Assembly: GCA_963809925.1 (NCBI GenBank)
Contig: CAWELH010000004.1
Coordinates: forward strand, 930,001-994,000
DNA length: 64,000 nucleotides
Origin: DASQZK01 sp963809925
GTDB lineage: Bacteria; Bacteroidota; Bacteroidia; Bacteroidales; GCA-2748055
Reading direction: 5' to 3'
A program made the translations under genes and the position numbers. Position 1 is the first letter of the stretch. Each line of letters begins with the position of its first letter. The notes under the pieces were generated by a model. It was not told the DNA's origin. It did no database searches and saw only the letters and a list, made by a program, of their open reading frames with translations. Shown here in pieces: positions 25,401 through 34,162 of this stretch.

Positions 25401-26660
25401 TCAGATGAAATTTTCAAGGGTCAGTTTTGTCTTTTTATGAGATTCTTGTCTGCGGTATTCGATAGAAATTCTCCTGCCGGGTCTGGATTGCAGGATCTGA
25501 TAAATCTCATTGAGTGTAAGTTTCTTGACGGGAACTCCACCAATATACTCCAAAACATCACCTTTTCTGAGCCCGGCTTTATCGGCTGGGGATCCTTCTC
25601 TGACCTCCTCGACCAGATAAGTATGTAATTCCGGTATGGGTGCAATAACTTCCATCCCGCTCAGGTTTTCAGTAAACGCATTTTTATAGTTGCTGTTTTT
25701 CTTAATGCTGAGGCGATGGTTTGGATAATCAATAATGAAGTTAAATCGTTTCAGGATTTCGGAACCTATACTTCCATTCCTCTTATCCAGGGCAATTGCA
25801 TGAGCGATCGAAACGGAATCGGGAAAGGAAACGATCACATTGTCGAGGTCAAATCCACCTACTTCAATTGACTTCATCCTGGTTACTACACCATGGATAT
25901 CACCATTCAGGCCACTGCCAAGATATGTATATTGCTGCTGTTGCGGGATAACCATTTCGGGAAGGGAAGCAGGATTGAGCCAGAGGGCATGGCTGGCACC
26001 TGTATCAAGCAGCATTTTGACATCGAAAGCCTTGCCGGTGCTGTCTGTGATCGTCATATTGATATATGGCTTGGTGTCATGAAGGATGATGGGTATGCTG
26101 GTGTACTTCCTCTCAGCTTTTGCATATGAAAAATAATCGGGATCTGAAAAAGTGATGGTCCGATGGTCGTAATTTACAGAGACAATAAAATTTTCGAAGA
26201 CGGAATACCCAAGGATACCATTAATCTGCATGCCAAGCTTTGATGAAAGGTGAAAGACATTTTCAAGCAGGACATAAAAGTCCTGGTTTTCCCCTTGTAT
26301 ACCTCTGATCTGAATGGTGTTACCAAAAGAATGCAAGGCACTTAAAGCTTCCCCGGAGCCCAGGCCATGTAGTTCCATTGTCTGAGCATAATTAAGCTGC
26401 ACACTGTCCAGATAGCCCAACTCGGTGATTATCGAAGTTGTCAGACCTGTATCGAGAATGAAGTTCATCGTATCCGAACCATTAACAGTCACAGGGAGGA
26501 TTATCAGATTATTAATGAATGTAAACCTGACCGTCACTGATTTTTTATCTGGCTTGAGAAAACGGAGTTGTTTGACGGGATTCTGGCTGTGCGTGCCATT
26601 CACAATCATAAATGCCAGTACAATGACCGCTAAGAGTTTTGTCTTTCCAGATCGTCTCAT
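25401..26660 (-). CDS. Secreted retropepsin-like aspartyl protease with C-terminal PDZ domain
   Basis: The 419-residue protein has a signal peptide (hydrophobic residues 8-22, THSQ cleavage). Two retropepsin-like lobes each carry an Asp-Thr-Gly triad: FILDTGLTTSIIT (Asp70) and MLLDTGASHALWL (Asp219), each followed by the hydrophobic-Gly flap motifs. A PDZ domain occupies about residues 333-419 (VREGSPADKAGLRKGDVLEYIGGVPV). The family is annotated as aspartyl protease/PDZ in Bacteroidota, with a probable periplasmic location. Unlike single-lobe retropepsins, one chain here can supply both catalytic aspartates. Substrate is unknown. It is transcribed alone. Confidence 0.9.
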   Translation of the reverse strand: MRRSGKTKLLAVIVLAFMIVNGTHSQNPVKQLRFLKPDKKSVTVRFTFINNLIILPVTVNGSDTMNFILDTGLTTSIITELGYLDSVQLNYAQTMELHGLGSGEALSALHSFGNTIQIRGIQGENQDFYVLLENVFHLSSKLGMQINGILGYSVFENFIVSVNYDHRTITFSDPDYFSYAKAERKYTSIPIILHDTKPYINMTITDSTGKAFDVKMLLDTGASHALWLNPASLPEMVIPQQQQYTYLGSGLNGDIHGVVTRMKSIEVGGFDLDNVIVSFPDSVSIAHAIALDKRNGSIGSEILKRFNFIIDYPNHRLSIKKNSNYKNAFTENLSGMEVIAPIPELHTYLVEEVREGSPADKAGLRKGDVLEYIGGVPVKKLTLNEIYQILQSRPGRRISIEYRRQESHKKTKLTLENFI

Positions 26661-27272
26661 TCCAATAGGTACAAAAACTATAAACTTATGATATTTCCCG
26701 GTTTATATCAAGGGCGGAAAAAGAGACACTGGATTGGGGTGAAGTAAAAGAGTTATAATTCATAGGGGGAAGTGGCCTGCCTGCGGACTCGTAGGAAAGA
26801 TTGTGTATAATCTAGGTTTTCAGGGTGTTGACTTATTGATCTGCGATAGTTTAGGAACGTCAGATCCATAGAAAGAAGATTTGTTTTTCTGACTGTTCTA
26901 GTAGTGAATTATTAATGCAGTGGTGTTGCATTTTCACCTTAATTGCTTCATTCATAAAAATAATCATCACCCATTCAGGTGTGTTGATAAGTTTTTATCA
27001 AAAAGGCTGAAACGGGAGGCTGATATTTGGGGGGTGAAAGCTATTAAGGGGCGGCGTGTTGGAAGGCGGGGGTGGGGCCCCTCTAAACACAAAACATCTT
27101 CGAATAACAAATTCCCCTTTCTGTGCCCGCATGTGAAGTCCCATCATCCCCCAATTCCTTCTGTCTGCATTCCTTTCGAAACGCATGTCATCTTGTCAGA
27201 ATATTTCACTGAAAACTACTATGGCAACAGATTTGAAAGCAATCTAATTTGTAATACAGGAGGATAGTAAAA
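26661..27272. other. 612-bp intergenic region before clpB
   Basis: The reading frame at 26920-27267 has no codon-use or family support. The region holds a perfect 7+7 inverted repeat (26984-27001) and an isolated G-rich patch (27028-27082) with runs of 6, 4, 5 and 4 guanines on the plus strand, ending in GGGGCCCC. A good Shine-Dalgarno-like CAGGAGG lies just before the clpB ATG. The rest is AT-rich without recognisable sites. Confidence 0.6.
26984..27001. promoter_or_regulatory. Perfect inverted repeat, candidate operator upstream of clpB
   Basis: TTGATAA-GTTT-TTATCAA is a perfect 7-bp dyad with a 4-bp spacer, about 270 bp before clpB. It is not the CIRCE element. It could be a repressor site or part of a heat-shock control region; only symmetry supports it. 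Confidence 0.35.
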
Positions 27273-29861
27273 ATGAATGTTAACAATCTAACAATAAAAG
27301 CTCAGGAAGCTTTGCAGCAGGCATTTACAATTGCTGCAGGGTATACTCAGCAGGCTGTCGAAACCGGTCATCTGCTGAAAGCCGTACTCTCAACCGGTGA
27401 ATCTGTAACTAGCTTTATCCTTGGAAAATTCGGGATTAAAAAGACTGTTTTCGAAAATGTAATCGACCGGATCGTGGAGGCTTATCCGAAAGTATCCGGA
27501 GGTGACCAGTATTTGTCGAGTGCTTCGTCCAAAGCATTGCAAAAGGCCGAAAGCGAAGCCAAAACAATGGGTGATCAGTATGTATCTCTCGAACACCTCT
27601 TCCTTGGCCTGCTGTCGGCAGGTGACAATGTCTCACAGGTGATGAAGGACAGTGGAATGCATGAGAAGCAAATGAAGGAGATAATCCTTGAACTGCGTAA
27701 AGGCTCTAAAGTCGATTCACAGAGCGCTGAAGATACCTACAACGCGCTGAACCGCTTTGCAATCAACCTGAACGATCAGGCCGCTAAAGGAAAACTCGAC
27801 CCCGTGATCGGCCGCGATGACGAAATCAGGAGGATACTGCAAATCCTTTCCAGGCGGACAAAAAATAACCCCATTCTTATTGGAGAGCCGGGAACTGGAA
27901 AAACTGCCATCGCTGAAGGCCTGGCACACCGGATTGTAGATGGTGATGTGCCTGAAAACCTGAAAGACAAAAAGGTATTCTCACTTGATATGGGAGCACT
28001 GATCGCCGGGGCCAAATATAAAGGGGAATTTGAAGAAAGGCTCAAAGCCGTAGTCAAAGAGGTGATAGCGTCGGAAGGCGATATCATTCTTTTCATTGAT
28101 GAGATTCATACCTTGGTCGGTGCAGGTAAAAGTGAAGGCGCCATGGATGCGGCCAACATACTCAAGCCCGCACTTGCCCGCGGTGAATTGAGGGCAATAG
28201 GAGCCACTACATTATCGGAATACCAGAAATATTTTGAGAAGGATAAGGCACTCGAAAGGAGGTTCCAGATCGTAATGGTGGACGAACCCGACATCTTCAG
28301 CACCATCTCCATTCTTAGAGGACTGAAGGAACGCTATGAGAACCACCACAAGGTAAGGATTAAAGATGAAGCACTCATTGCTGCTGCTGAATTGTCGAAA
28401 CGTTATATCACTGAACGGTTTCTTCCTGATAAAGCCATCGACCTGATTGATGAGGCTGCTGCAAAGCTCAGACTCGAAATGAACAGCGTGCCCGAAGAGA
28501 TCGACGAAATTGAAAGAAAAATCAAACAGCTCGAGATCGAGAAAGAAGCGATTAAGCGGGACGGAAAATCAAACAGGGAAAATGAAATCAGTAAGGAAGT
28601 GGCCAATATGACCGAAGAGAGAAATAAACTTAGGGCTAAATGGCAGACGGAAAAAGGAATAATAGAAAATATCCAAAAAGAGAAGGAACTTACTGAGAAA
28701 TATAAAATCGAGGCCAACGATGCGGAAAGAAAGGGTGAATATGGCAGGGTTGCCGAGATTCGCTATGGTCTGATCAAAGATTCAGAGAGAAAGATTGAAG
28801 AACTGAATACACAACTCAGAGAAGAACAAAAAGATTTGGCATTGATGAAGGAAGAGATCGGCGAAGAGGATATTGCAGAAATTGTTTCCCGCTGGACCGG
28901 GATACCCGTAAGTAAAATGTTACAAAGTGAGAAAGTCAAGCTTTTACACCTCGAAGATGAACTGCATAAACGAGTAGTAGGACAGGATGAAGCCATATCT
29001 GCTGTGGCTGATGCAGTTCGGAGGAGCAGGGCAGGTCTTCAGGATTTGAAAAAGCCAATCGGATCTTTCATCTTCCTTGGGACAACAGGAGTTGGCAAAA
29101 CGGAACTTGCACGCGCACTGGCTGAATTTCTGTTCAATGATGAAAGCCTTATGACCCGCATTGATATGTCGGAATACCAGGAAAGACATTCCGTTTCAAG
29201 ACTTATTGGTGCACCTCCAGGATATGTGGGCTACGATGAAGGAGGACAGCTGACTGAAGCAGTTCGGAGAAAACCATATTCGGTGGTACTTCTCGATGAG
29301 ATTGAAAAAGCACACCCCGACGTCTTTAATATTCTTCTTCAGGTGCTCGATGATGGCCGTCTCACCGATAATAAAGGCAGAACAGTGAATTTCAGGAACA
29401 CCATTATTATCATGACATCAAACCTGGGCTCATCCATCATTAGCGAAAATCTTGCAGTAATGAATGGGCAGGACAGGGAACAGGTATTTGAGGATACAAG
29501 AAGACAGGTCCTCGATCTATTAAAACAGACCATTCGCCCCGAATTTCTTAACAGGATTGATGAGATCATTATGTTCCGCCCCCTGGATGAGTCACAAATC
29601 AAAAAGATCGTTGAACTTCAGTTCGACCAGATTCGAAGAATGATGATTCAGAATGGAATTGACTTGAGGATAAAAAGTGCAGCCATTGAATGGATCGCTG
29701 AAAAAGGCTTTGATCCGAAATATGGTGCCCGTCCCGTGAAAAGGATGCTGCAGAAATATCTGGTGAATGAACTCTCAAAGAAGATACTGGCCGATGCTGT
29801 AAATCGGGAAAATCCTATCGTCGTTGACGTAAAGGATGGTGATCTCATATTTTCCAACTGA
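27273..29861 (+). CDS. clpB: ATP-dependent disaggregase ClpB
   Basis: ClpB resolubilises protein aggregates together with DnaK. The 862-residue protein has the N-terminal double Clp-N repeat (about 5-145), NBD1 with Walker A GEPGTGKTAIAEG, a long coiled-coil middle domain (about 400-530, rich in Glu and Lys, with EIDEIERKIKQLEIEKEAI), and NBD2 with GTTGVGKTELARALAE and a C-terminal D2 small domain (GARPVKRMLQKYL). The middle domain distinguishes it from ClpA and ClpC. A clear AGGAGG-like ribosome site precedes the ATG, which is uncommon among its neighbours and fits high stress expression. Confidence 0.97.
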   Translation: MNVNNLTIKAQEALQQAFTIAAGYTQQAVETGHLLKAVLSTGESVTSFILGKFGIKKTVFENVIDRIVEAYPKVSGGDQYLSSASSKALQKAESEAKTMGDQYVSLEHLFLGLLSAGDNVSQVMKDSGMHEKQMKEIILELRKGSKVDSQSAEDTYNALNRFAINLNDQAAKGKLDPVIGRDDEIRRILQILSRRTKNNPILIGEPGTGKTAIAEGLAHRIVDGDVPENLKDKKVFSLDMGALIAGAKYKGEFEERLKAVVKEVIASEGDIILFIDEIHTLVGAGKSEGAMDAANILKPALARGELRAIGATTLSEYQKYFEKDKALERRFQIVMVDEPDIFSTISILRGLKERYENHHKVRIKDEALIAAAELSKRYITERFLPDKAIDLIDEAAAKLRLEMNSVPEEIDEIERKIKQLEIEKEAIKRDGKSNRENEISKEVANMTEERNKLRAKWQTEKGIIENIQKEKELTEKYKIEANDAERKGEYGRVAEIRYGLIKDSERKIEELNTQLREEQKDLALMKEEIGEEDIAEIVSRWTGIPVSKMLQSEKVKLLHLEDELHKRVVGQDEAISAVADAVRRSRAGLQDLKKPIGSFIFLGTTGVGKTELARALAEFLFNDESLMTRIDMSEYQERHSVSRLIGAPPGYVGYDEGGQLTEAVRRKPYSVVLLDEIEKAHPDVFNILLQVLDDGRLTDNKGRTVNFRNTIIIMTSNLGSSIISENLAVMNGQDREQVFEDTRRQVLDLLKQTIRPEFLNRIDEIIMFRPLDESQIKKIVELQFDQIRRMMIQNGIDLRIKSAAIEWIAEKGFDPKYGARPVKRMLQKYLVNELSKKILADAVNRENPIVVDVKDGDLIFSN

Positions 29862-29901
29862 GTCCCAGGCAGAAAGGTGGAGTGCAGATAGTATGAAGGA
29901 A

Positions 29902-30243
29902 TCAACGCTCAAAACTCTTCAGAGCGTCTTCCTTGGTATTGTAAATTTCAAATACATTGTGCAACTGAAGGAGCTTGAACAATTCCATGACTTCTTCCGA
30001 TATGTTGCAGATCTTAAAAAATCCGAAATTGTTGTTGGCTGTTTTCATGATAGATAAAAACGTGCCGAATCCGGAACTGTCGATAAAGGTAATTCCTCCA
30101 AGATCGAGAATAAGCTTGGTGTTTGGCGCAGTGAAATAGGACTTTATCTCTTCTTTAACCGGTTCGGTAATCAATGCATTGAACCGGTTAACATTTTTAA
30201 AGGAGACAACAAGAACGCCATCAATGGTTTCTTTACTCAGCAT
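29902..30243 (-). CDS. STAS-domain protein (anti-sigma factor antagonist-like)
   Basis: This single STAS domain has 113 residues. The core KLILDLGGITFIDSSGFGTFLSIMKTA carries the DSSG motif with candidate phospho-Ser56. It lies 12 bp after the HPt gene on the same strand, and its 3' end faces clpB. The pairing suggests a signalling module that joins histidine phosphotransfer and serine partner switching, but no kinase, receiver or phosphatase is nearby. It is related in architecture to the STAS protein encoded before rnz. Confidence 0.9.
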   Translation of the reverse strand: MLSKETIDGVLVVSFKNVNRFNALITEPVKEEIKSYFTAPNTKLILDLGGITFIDSSGFGTFLSIMKTANNNFGFFKICNISEEVMELFKLLQLHNVFEIYNTKEDALKSFER

Positions 30244-30255
30244 AGTCTGCAGTTA

Positions 30256-30606
30256 TTATTGTTCAGCGATTAATTTTTTATACGATGTAAGTTCTTTAAC
30301 AGCCTCACTGCAGTCTGATTTGAACAGGTCAATATAATCCTGGTACCTTTCCGGGTGCTGACAGTTACGCGTCAGAAGCTCAAGTTCTTTCAACTTACCC
30401 GAAAGTAAGTCCATACCCATAATAGCTACAGATGATTTGGCTTTATGGGCTAGTTTACCAAGGGACTCATATTCCTTCTCGTTGAGGAGCCTTTGCATCT
30501 CACTACTGATCTCATCTACCTGTTCGGTAAAGATCCCGATCATTTCATATATCAGTTCCTGGTTATCACCACTCATTGATTTTAAATAACTCAGATCTGT
30601 TTTCAT
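30256..30606 (-). CDS. HPt (histidine phosphotransfer) domain protein
   Basis: The 116-residue helical protein has the HPt signature LGKLAHKAKSSVAIMGMDLLSGKLKELELL, in which His54 is the predicted phosphoacceptor. The N-terminal MSGDNQELIYEMIGIFTEQ helix is also typical. As a stand-alone HPt it would shuttle phosphoryl groups between a hybrid kinase and a response regulator, neither of which is in this window. It is the first gene of a two-gene unit with the STAS protein and is divergent from a TPR gene. Confidence 0.9.
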   Translation of the reverse strand: MKTDLSYLKSMSGDNQELIYEMIGIFTEQVDEISSEMQRLLNEKEYESLGKLAHKAKSSVAIMGMDLLSGKLKELELLTRNCQHPERYQDYIDLFKSDCSEAVKELTSYKKLIAEQ

Positions 30607-30796
30607 CTTTCATCTCCACTTTGTTTGTAGGCAAAGAAAGTAAATTCCGTGAAAGTTATCAAATAAAGCTTTCAAATGCCTGTTCATTAAAAGTAAAACT
30701 ATTTTTTCAAAAATAGAATTAAAAATCTTTTATTTACATCAATAACTTTCCTTTCCACTCTGCGTATACAGTGTTAAATGTAATAACTCAAGGATC

Positions 30797-31831
30797 ATGA
30801 AAAGAATTGCCCTGCTGTTTAATATACTTCTCTTTCCCGCAGTTCTTGCCATCGCCCAGTTACCAGACAAAAATCAGAAGGAAGCCAAAAAAGCTTATAA
30901 TCAGGCAGTATTATATATTTCTGAAGGTAACTTTGAGCCAGCAATAACCTACCTCGATGCCAGCCTCGATTTGGACAGCACTTTTTTGACTGCCCTAAGC
31001 GCAAGGGCGAAAGCTAATGTTGAAACCGGAAATATAAAGGGGGCGTTGCATGATTTCAGGCTTCTGGCAGCAAAAGATCCATCCCTGGGAGAACCCTTCT
31101 TTTACATCGCCTATCTTACGTTTAACAACACGGCTGATGAGGAAGTTCTTACTAATTTTAATGCAGCAATTGAAAAAGGATACAAAGAGGCTCAAGCCTG
31201 GTATTTCCGGGGATTATATAAATTGGAAAACGATGACTATAGCGGTGCCGTTGCTGATCTTACGGAGGCTATTAACAGTAAAACGGATTACGCATTGGCG
31301 TATCACAATCGCGGTACTGCCAAACGCCAACTTGGTGATTTGCAGGGAGCCCTTTATGATTACAGGATGGCAACCAACTACAAGCATAATTTCCCAGTGG
31401 CTTTTAATAATATGGGAAGCGTAAAGATCATTCTCGGCGATTACAACGGAGCCATTGAGGATTACACTGTAGCGCTCAACCTTGATCCTGAATTTTCCGT
31501 CGCTTACAACAATCGCGGAAGCGCTGAATATTTCCTTGGAGACATGGATGCAGCCCTGCAGGATTTTGACCAGGCCATTCTCATCAATGAAAACTATATC
31601 CCGGCATTGAATAATAAGGGAGACGTGCTTGCTAAACAGCAGGATTATACTGCAGCTGTGGATATTTTCAATAAAGTGATCACTGATGATCCTGAATTTG
31701 CCCGTGCTTACCTGAACCGTGGTCTTGTAAAGGAATTAACCGGCGATCTTGAAGGTGCCTGCAATGACTGGTCCAAAGCCCTTGAACTCGGGATCGTTGT
31801 GGCATCAGATTATGTTAAGGAATGCAAATGA
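30797..31831 (+). CDS. Exported TPR-repeat protein
   Basis: The 344-residue protein has a signal peptide (MKRIALLFNILLFPAVLAIAQ) followed by about eight tetratricopeptide repeats covering the rest. Repeat signatures include AYNNRGSAEYFLGDMDAALQDFDQAI and AYHNRGTAKRQLGDLQGALYDY. Such proteins scaffold protein complexes; this one is probably periplasmic. Its stop overlaps the ATG of the PorE-like gene by 4 nt, so the two are likely translated together and may act in one envelope complex. Confidence 0.9.
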   Translation: MKRIALLFNILLFPAVLAIAQLPDKNQKEAKKAYNQAVLYISEGNFEPAITYLDASLDLDSTFLTALSARAKANVETGNIKGALHDFRLLAAKDPSLGEPFFYIAYLTFNNTADEEVLTNFNAAIEKGYKEAQAWYFRGLYKLENDDYSGAVADLTEAINSKTDYALAYHNRGTAKRQLGDLQGALYDYRMATNYKHNFPVAFNNMGSVKIILGDYNGAIEDYTVALNLDPEFSVAYNNRGSAEYFLGDMDAALQDFDQAILINENYIPALNNKGDVLAKQQDYTAAVDIFNKVITDDPEFARAYLNRGLVKELTGDLEGACNDWSKALELGIVVASDYVKECK

Positions 31832-33930
31832 ACTCAAAACGATTCAAAATGAAATTTCGCTTAGTTAGTATTCTGATCCTGACGGTCCTTTTTTTGTGCA
31901 ATGCAGAGGCACAGGTCGCCCCGGACGATCTGAAAATCAGAAAAAGTGAATTCAAAACTGATCAGGAAGAAGGATTTAATGAAGCCTGGAAAAGCGTAAA
32001 ACTTGCGAATGACTATTTTAAAGCAGGGCCAGGAACCTACGCCCTGGCAAGAGATCATTACCTTTTCGCCCATCAGTATAACAGTGAAAATAATGTTCTG
32101 AATTACAGAATCGGTGTGTGCTACCTGTATACTGATGATAAATACGAAGCCTTGAACTACCTAAGGAAAGCCTTTGACACAAATCCGGATATCAGTCCGG
32201 ATATCCATTTTTACCTTGGACGGGCCTATCATCTTGTACTTGACTTCAACAAAGCTAAAGAACACTATCTGGCTGCCCGTGAGATTTATACCGGCCTTGG
32301 TGAAGTTGATCGGGTGGTGACGGTCGACAAGTTTATTGGAGAATGCGAAAACGGTAAATCTATCGTCGAAAATCCTAAACGTGTGATCATTACTAACCTG
32401 GGTGACAGTGTGAATTCCAAGCTTGATGACTATCTACCGGTATTTGCCGATCATGATTCAACACTCTACCTGACCTCACGACGGCAGTTCAATGAAAAGG
32501 CGAAGCGCAATCCATACGATAATAAATTTTTTGAAAATATCTATAGCTGCCGTCTCGGACAGGGTGGCTGGCAGGGCGCAGTACCTCTTTCAAAAAAGAT
32601 AAACACAAAACATAATGATGCCATTCTCGGGATTTCTCCTGATGGTAATGCAATGTATGTGTACAGGGGAGCAGAAAATGGCGGTGATATTTATGAAAGC
32701 CGCTTCAGTCCAAAAACAGGGGAATGGAAAAAACCCAAATCAATGTCGCGGAAAATAAACAGCAAGCAAACTGAAGGATCTGTCTGTTTTACTGCTTCCG
32801 GTGATACGATGTACTTTATTTCGTCCAATGAAGATCTTACTCAGGGTGGCAAGGATATCCTCTACACAGTGAAGAACGAAAAAGGCCGCTGGCAGTCACC
32901 CCATGGAATCGGCAGCTTGCTGAATACCAAGTACGATGAGGAAGGTATCTTTCTGAATACAGCAGGAAATGAACTATGGTTTTCCTCTAAAGGCCATAAT
33001 TCAATGGGCGGATTTGATATTTTCCATACTGTAAAGCTTAATGATGGCACATGGTCAGATCCTGAAAATATTGGCTACCCTGTTAATACTCCCGATGATG
33101 ATCTCTTTTTCAGTGAGTCGGTTAATGGAAAATACGGATATTATACCACGATCAGGGAAGGAGGTCGCGGTGCTAAAGATATTTACAAGGTGACTTTTCT
33201 TGGATCTGAAAAAGAACTTCTGCTCAGCAATCAGGATATTCTGATCGCCGGCCTTGAAGATACATTGAAAACGGGATTCTTTTCTATGCCCCAACCCGTT
33301 CATATCGATTCCTTCTACTACCTTACCGGGCGTATTCTTGATAAGGAAACAAATGAACCTGTGCTTGCAAAACTTGAATTCATCGATGTTTCCCGGTCCC
33401 AGGTTGTGGCTACATCTATCTCAGCCGACAGTGGAACTTACAGGGTCAGGTTTTACGAACCAAAAAATTACGGCATAGAGATCTTAGCAAAAGATTACCT
33501 GTTCTTTCTTGACGCAGTAAATATGACCGGAGCAAGTCCGGATGAACCAACAGTAAAAGACTTCTACCTTGAAAAACTGCAGATTGGGACAAAAGTCGTA
33601 CTTGAGAATATTTATTTTGAAACCAACAAAGCTACGTTGAAACCCGAATCGTTCGACCAGCTTAACCAGGTTGTCAAGTTTTTGGAAAATAATGAGTCGG
33701 TTCGACTTGAAATATCCGGTCATACCGATAATATCGGCTCATTAAAGTACAATACGAAACTCTCGGAAGAAAGAGCCAAAGCGGTGGTCGACTACCTTAT
33801 TTCCAAAGGTATTGATGCTTCAAGGCTGGAATCTAAAGGCTATGCTTTCAATCAGCCCATTGCCCCGAACAATACTACCGAAGGTCGTGAGAAGAACAGG
33901 CGGGTTGAATTTAAGGTAATCGGCAAATAG
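31828..33930 (+). CDS. PorE-like OmpA family protein (TPR, PD40 propeller, carboxypeptidase-regulatory domain, OmpA)
   Basis: The domain order is that of the T9SS protein PorE: signal peptide, TPR region (about 50-170), a PD40/WD40-like propeller (about 190-440, with repeats such as GISPDGNAMYVYRG and LNTAGNELWFSSKG), a carboxypeptidase regulatory-like domain (about 500-590), and a C-terminal OmpA domain that binds peptidoglycan (NIYFETNKATLKPES, ISGHTDNIGS, EGREKNRRVEF). Bacteroidota encode several such proteins, so it may be PorE or a paralogue. ATG at 31828 overlaps the TPR stop (ATGA); an ATG at 31849 starting MKFRLVSIL is the alternative. Confidence 0.85.
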   Translation: MNSKRFKMKFRLVSILILTVLFLCNAEAQVAPDDLKIRKSEFKTDQEEGFNEAWKSVKLANDYFKAGPGTYALARDHYLFAHQYNSENNVLNYRIGVCYLYTDDKYEALNYLRKAFDTNPDISPDIHFYLGRAYHLVLDFNKAKEHYLAAREIYTGLGEVDRVVTVDKFIGECENGKSIVENPKRVIITNLGDSVNSKLDDYLPVFADHDSTLYLTSRRQFNEKAKRNPYDNKFFENIYSCRLGQGGWQGAVPLSKKINTKHNDAILGISPDGNAMYVYRGAENGGDIYESRFSPKTGEWKKPKSMSRKINSKQTEGSVCFTASGDTMYFISSNEDLTQGGKDILYTVKNEKGRWQSPHGIGSLLNTKYDEEGIFLNTAGNELWFSSKGHNSMGGFDIFHTVKLNDGTWSDPENIGYPVNTPDDDLFFSESVNGKYGYYTTIREGGRGAKDIYKVTFLGSEKELLLSNQDILIAGLEDTLKTGFFSMPQPVHIDSFYYLTGRILDKETNEPVLAKLEFIDVSRSQVVATSISADSGTYRVRFYEPKNYGIEILAKDYLFFLDAVNMTGASPDEPTVKDFYLEKLQIGTKVVLENIYFETNKATLKPESFDQLNQVVKFLENNESVRLEISGHTDNIGSLKYNTKLSEERAKAVVDYLISKGIDASRLESKGYAFNQPIAPNNTTEGREKNRRVEFKVIGK

Positions 33931-33952
33931 AGCCACAAAATATTCTACATGG

Positions 33953-33992
33953 AAATTGCATGACCGGCATTGCACGGTTATGCAATTTTTTT
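33953..33992 (+). terminator. Intrinsic terminator after the PorE-like gene
   Basis: AAATTGCAT (33953-33961) pairs with ATGCAATTT (33980-33988), with an inner CCG/CGG pair, followed by a T-run. It ends the TPR-PorE-like unit about 25 bp after the stop codon. Confidence 0.8.
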
Positions 33993-34011
33993 ATCTGCCC
34001 GGCCAATCTTG

Positions 34012-34019
34012 TATTTTTG
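34012..34019 (+). promoter_or_regulatory. Candidate -7 box for the M14 carboxypeptidase gene
   Basis: TATTTTTG fits TAnnTTTG, lies just after the preceding terminator and about 145 bp before the preferred ATG. No strong -33 element is seen. Confidence 0.35.
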
Positions 34020-34162
34020 TACCCCTTCACCTGTGAATACGGCACATTGCTCGCGGTGATCTAATTCTTTCCCTAAAAAATCCGTCTTTGATCTGGTTTT
34101 ACACTTTTGCCTTCAGTACTTTTATGGCAATTTTGTATCACGTTGCAAAAAATGATGTACCA

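Noticed and set aside
26920..27267. 115-codon reading frame before clpB
   Set aside because: Composition and codon use are not coding-like, it runs through a G-rich patch and has no family resemblance.
34088..34162. Longer N-terminus for the M14 peptidase
   Set aside because: The extra 25 residues precede a second start with a better-placed signal segment; kept as uncertain only.
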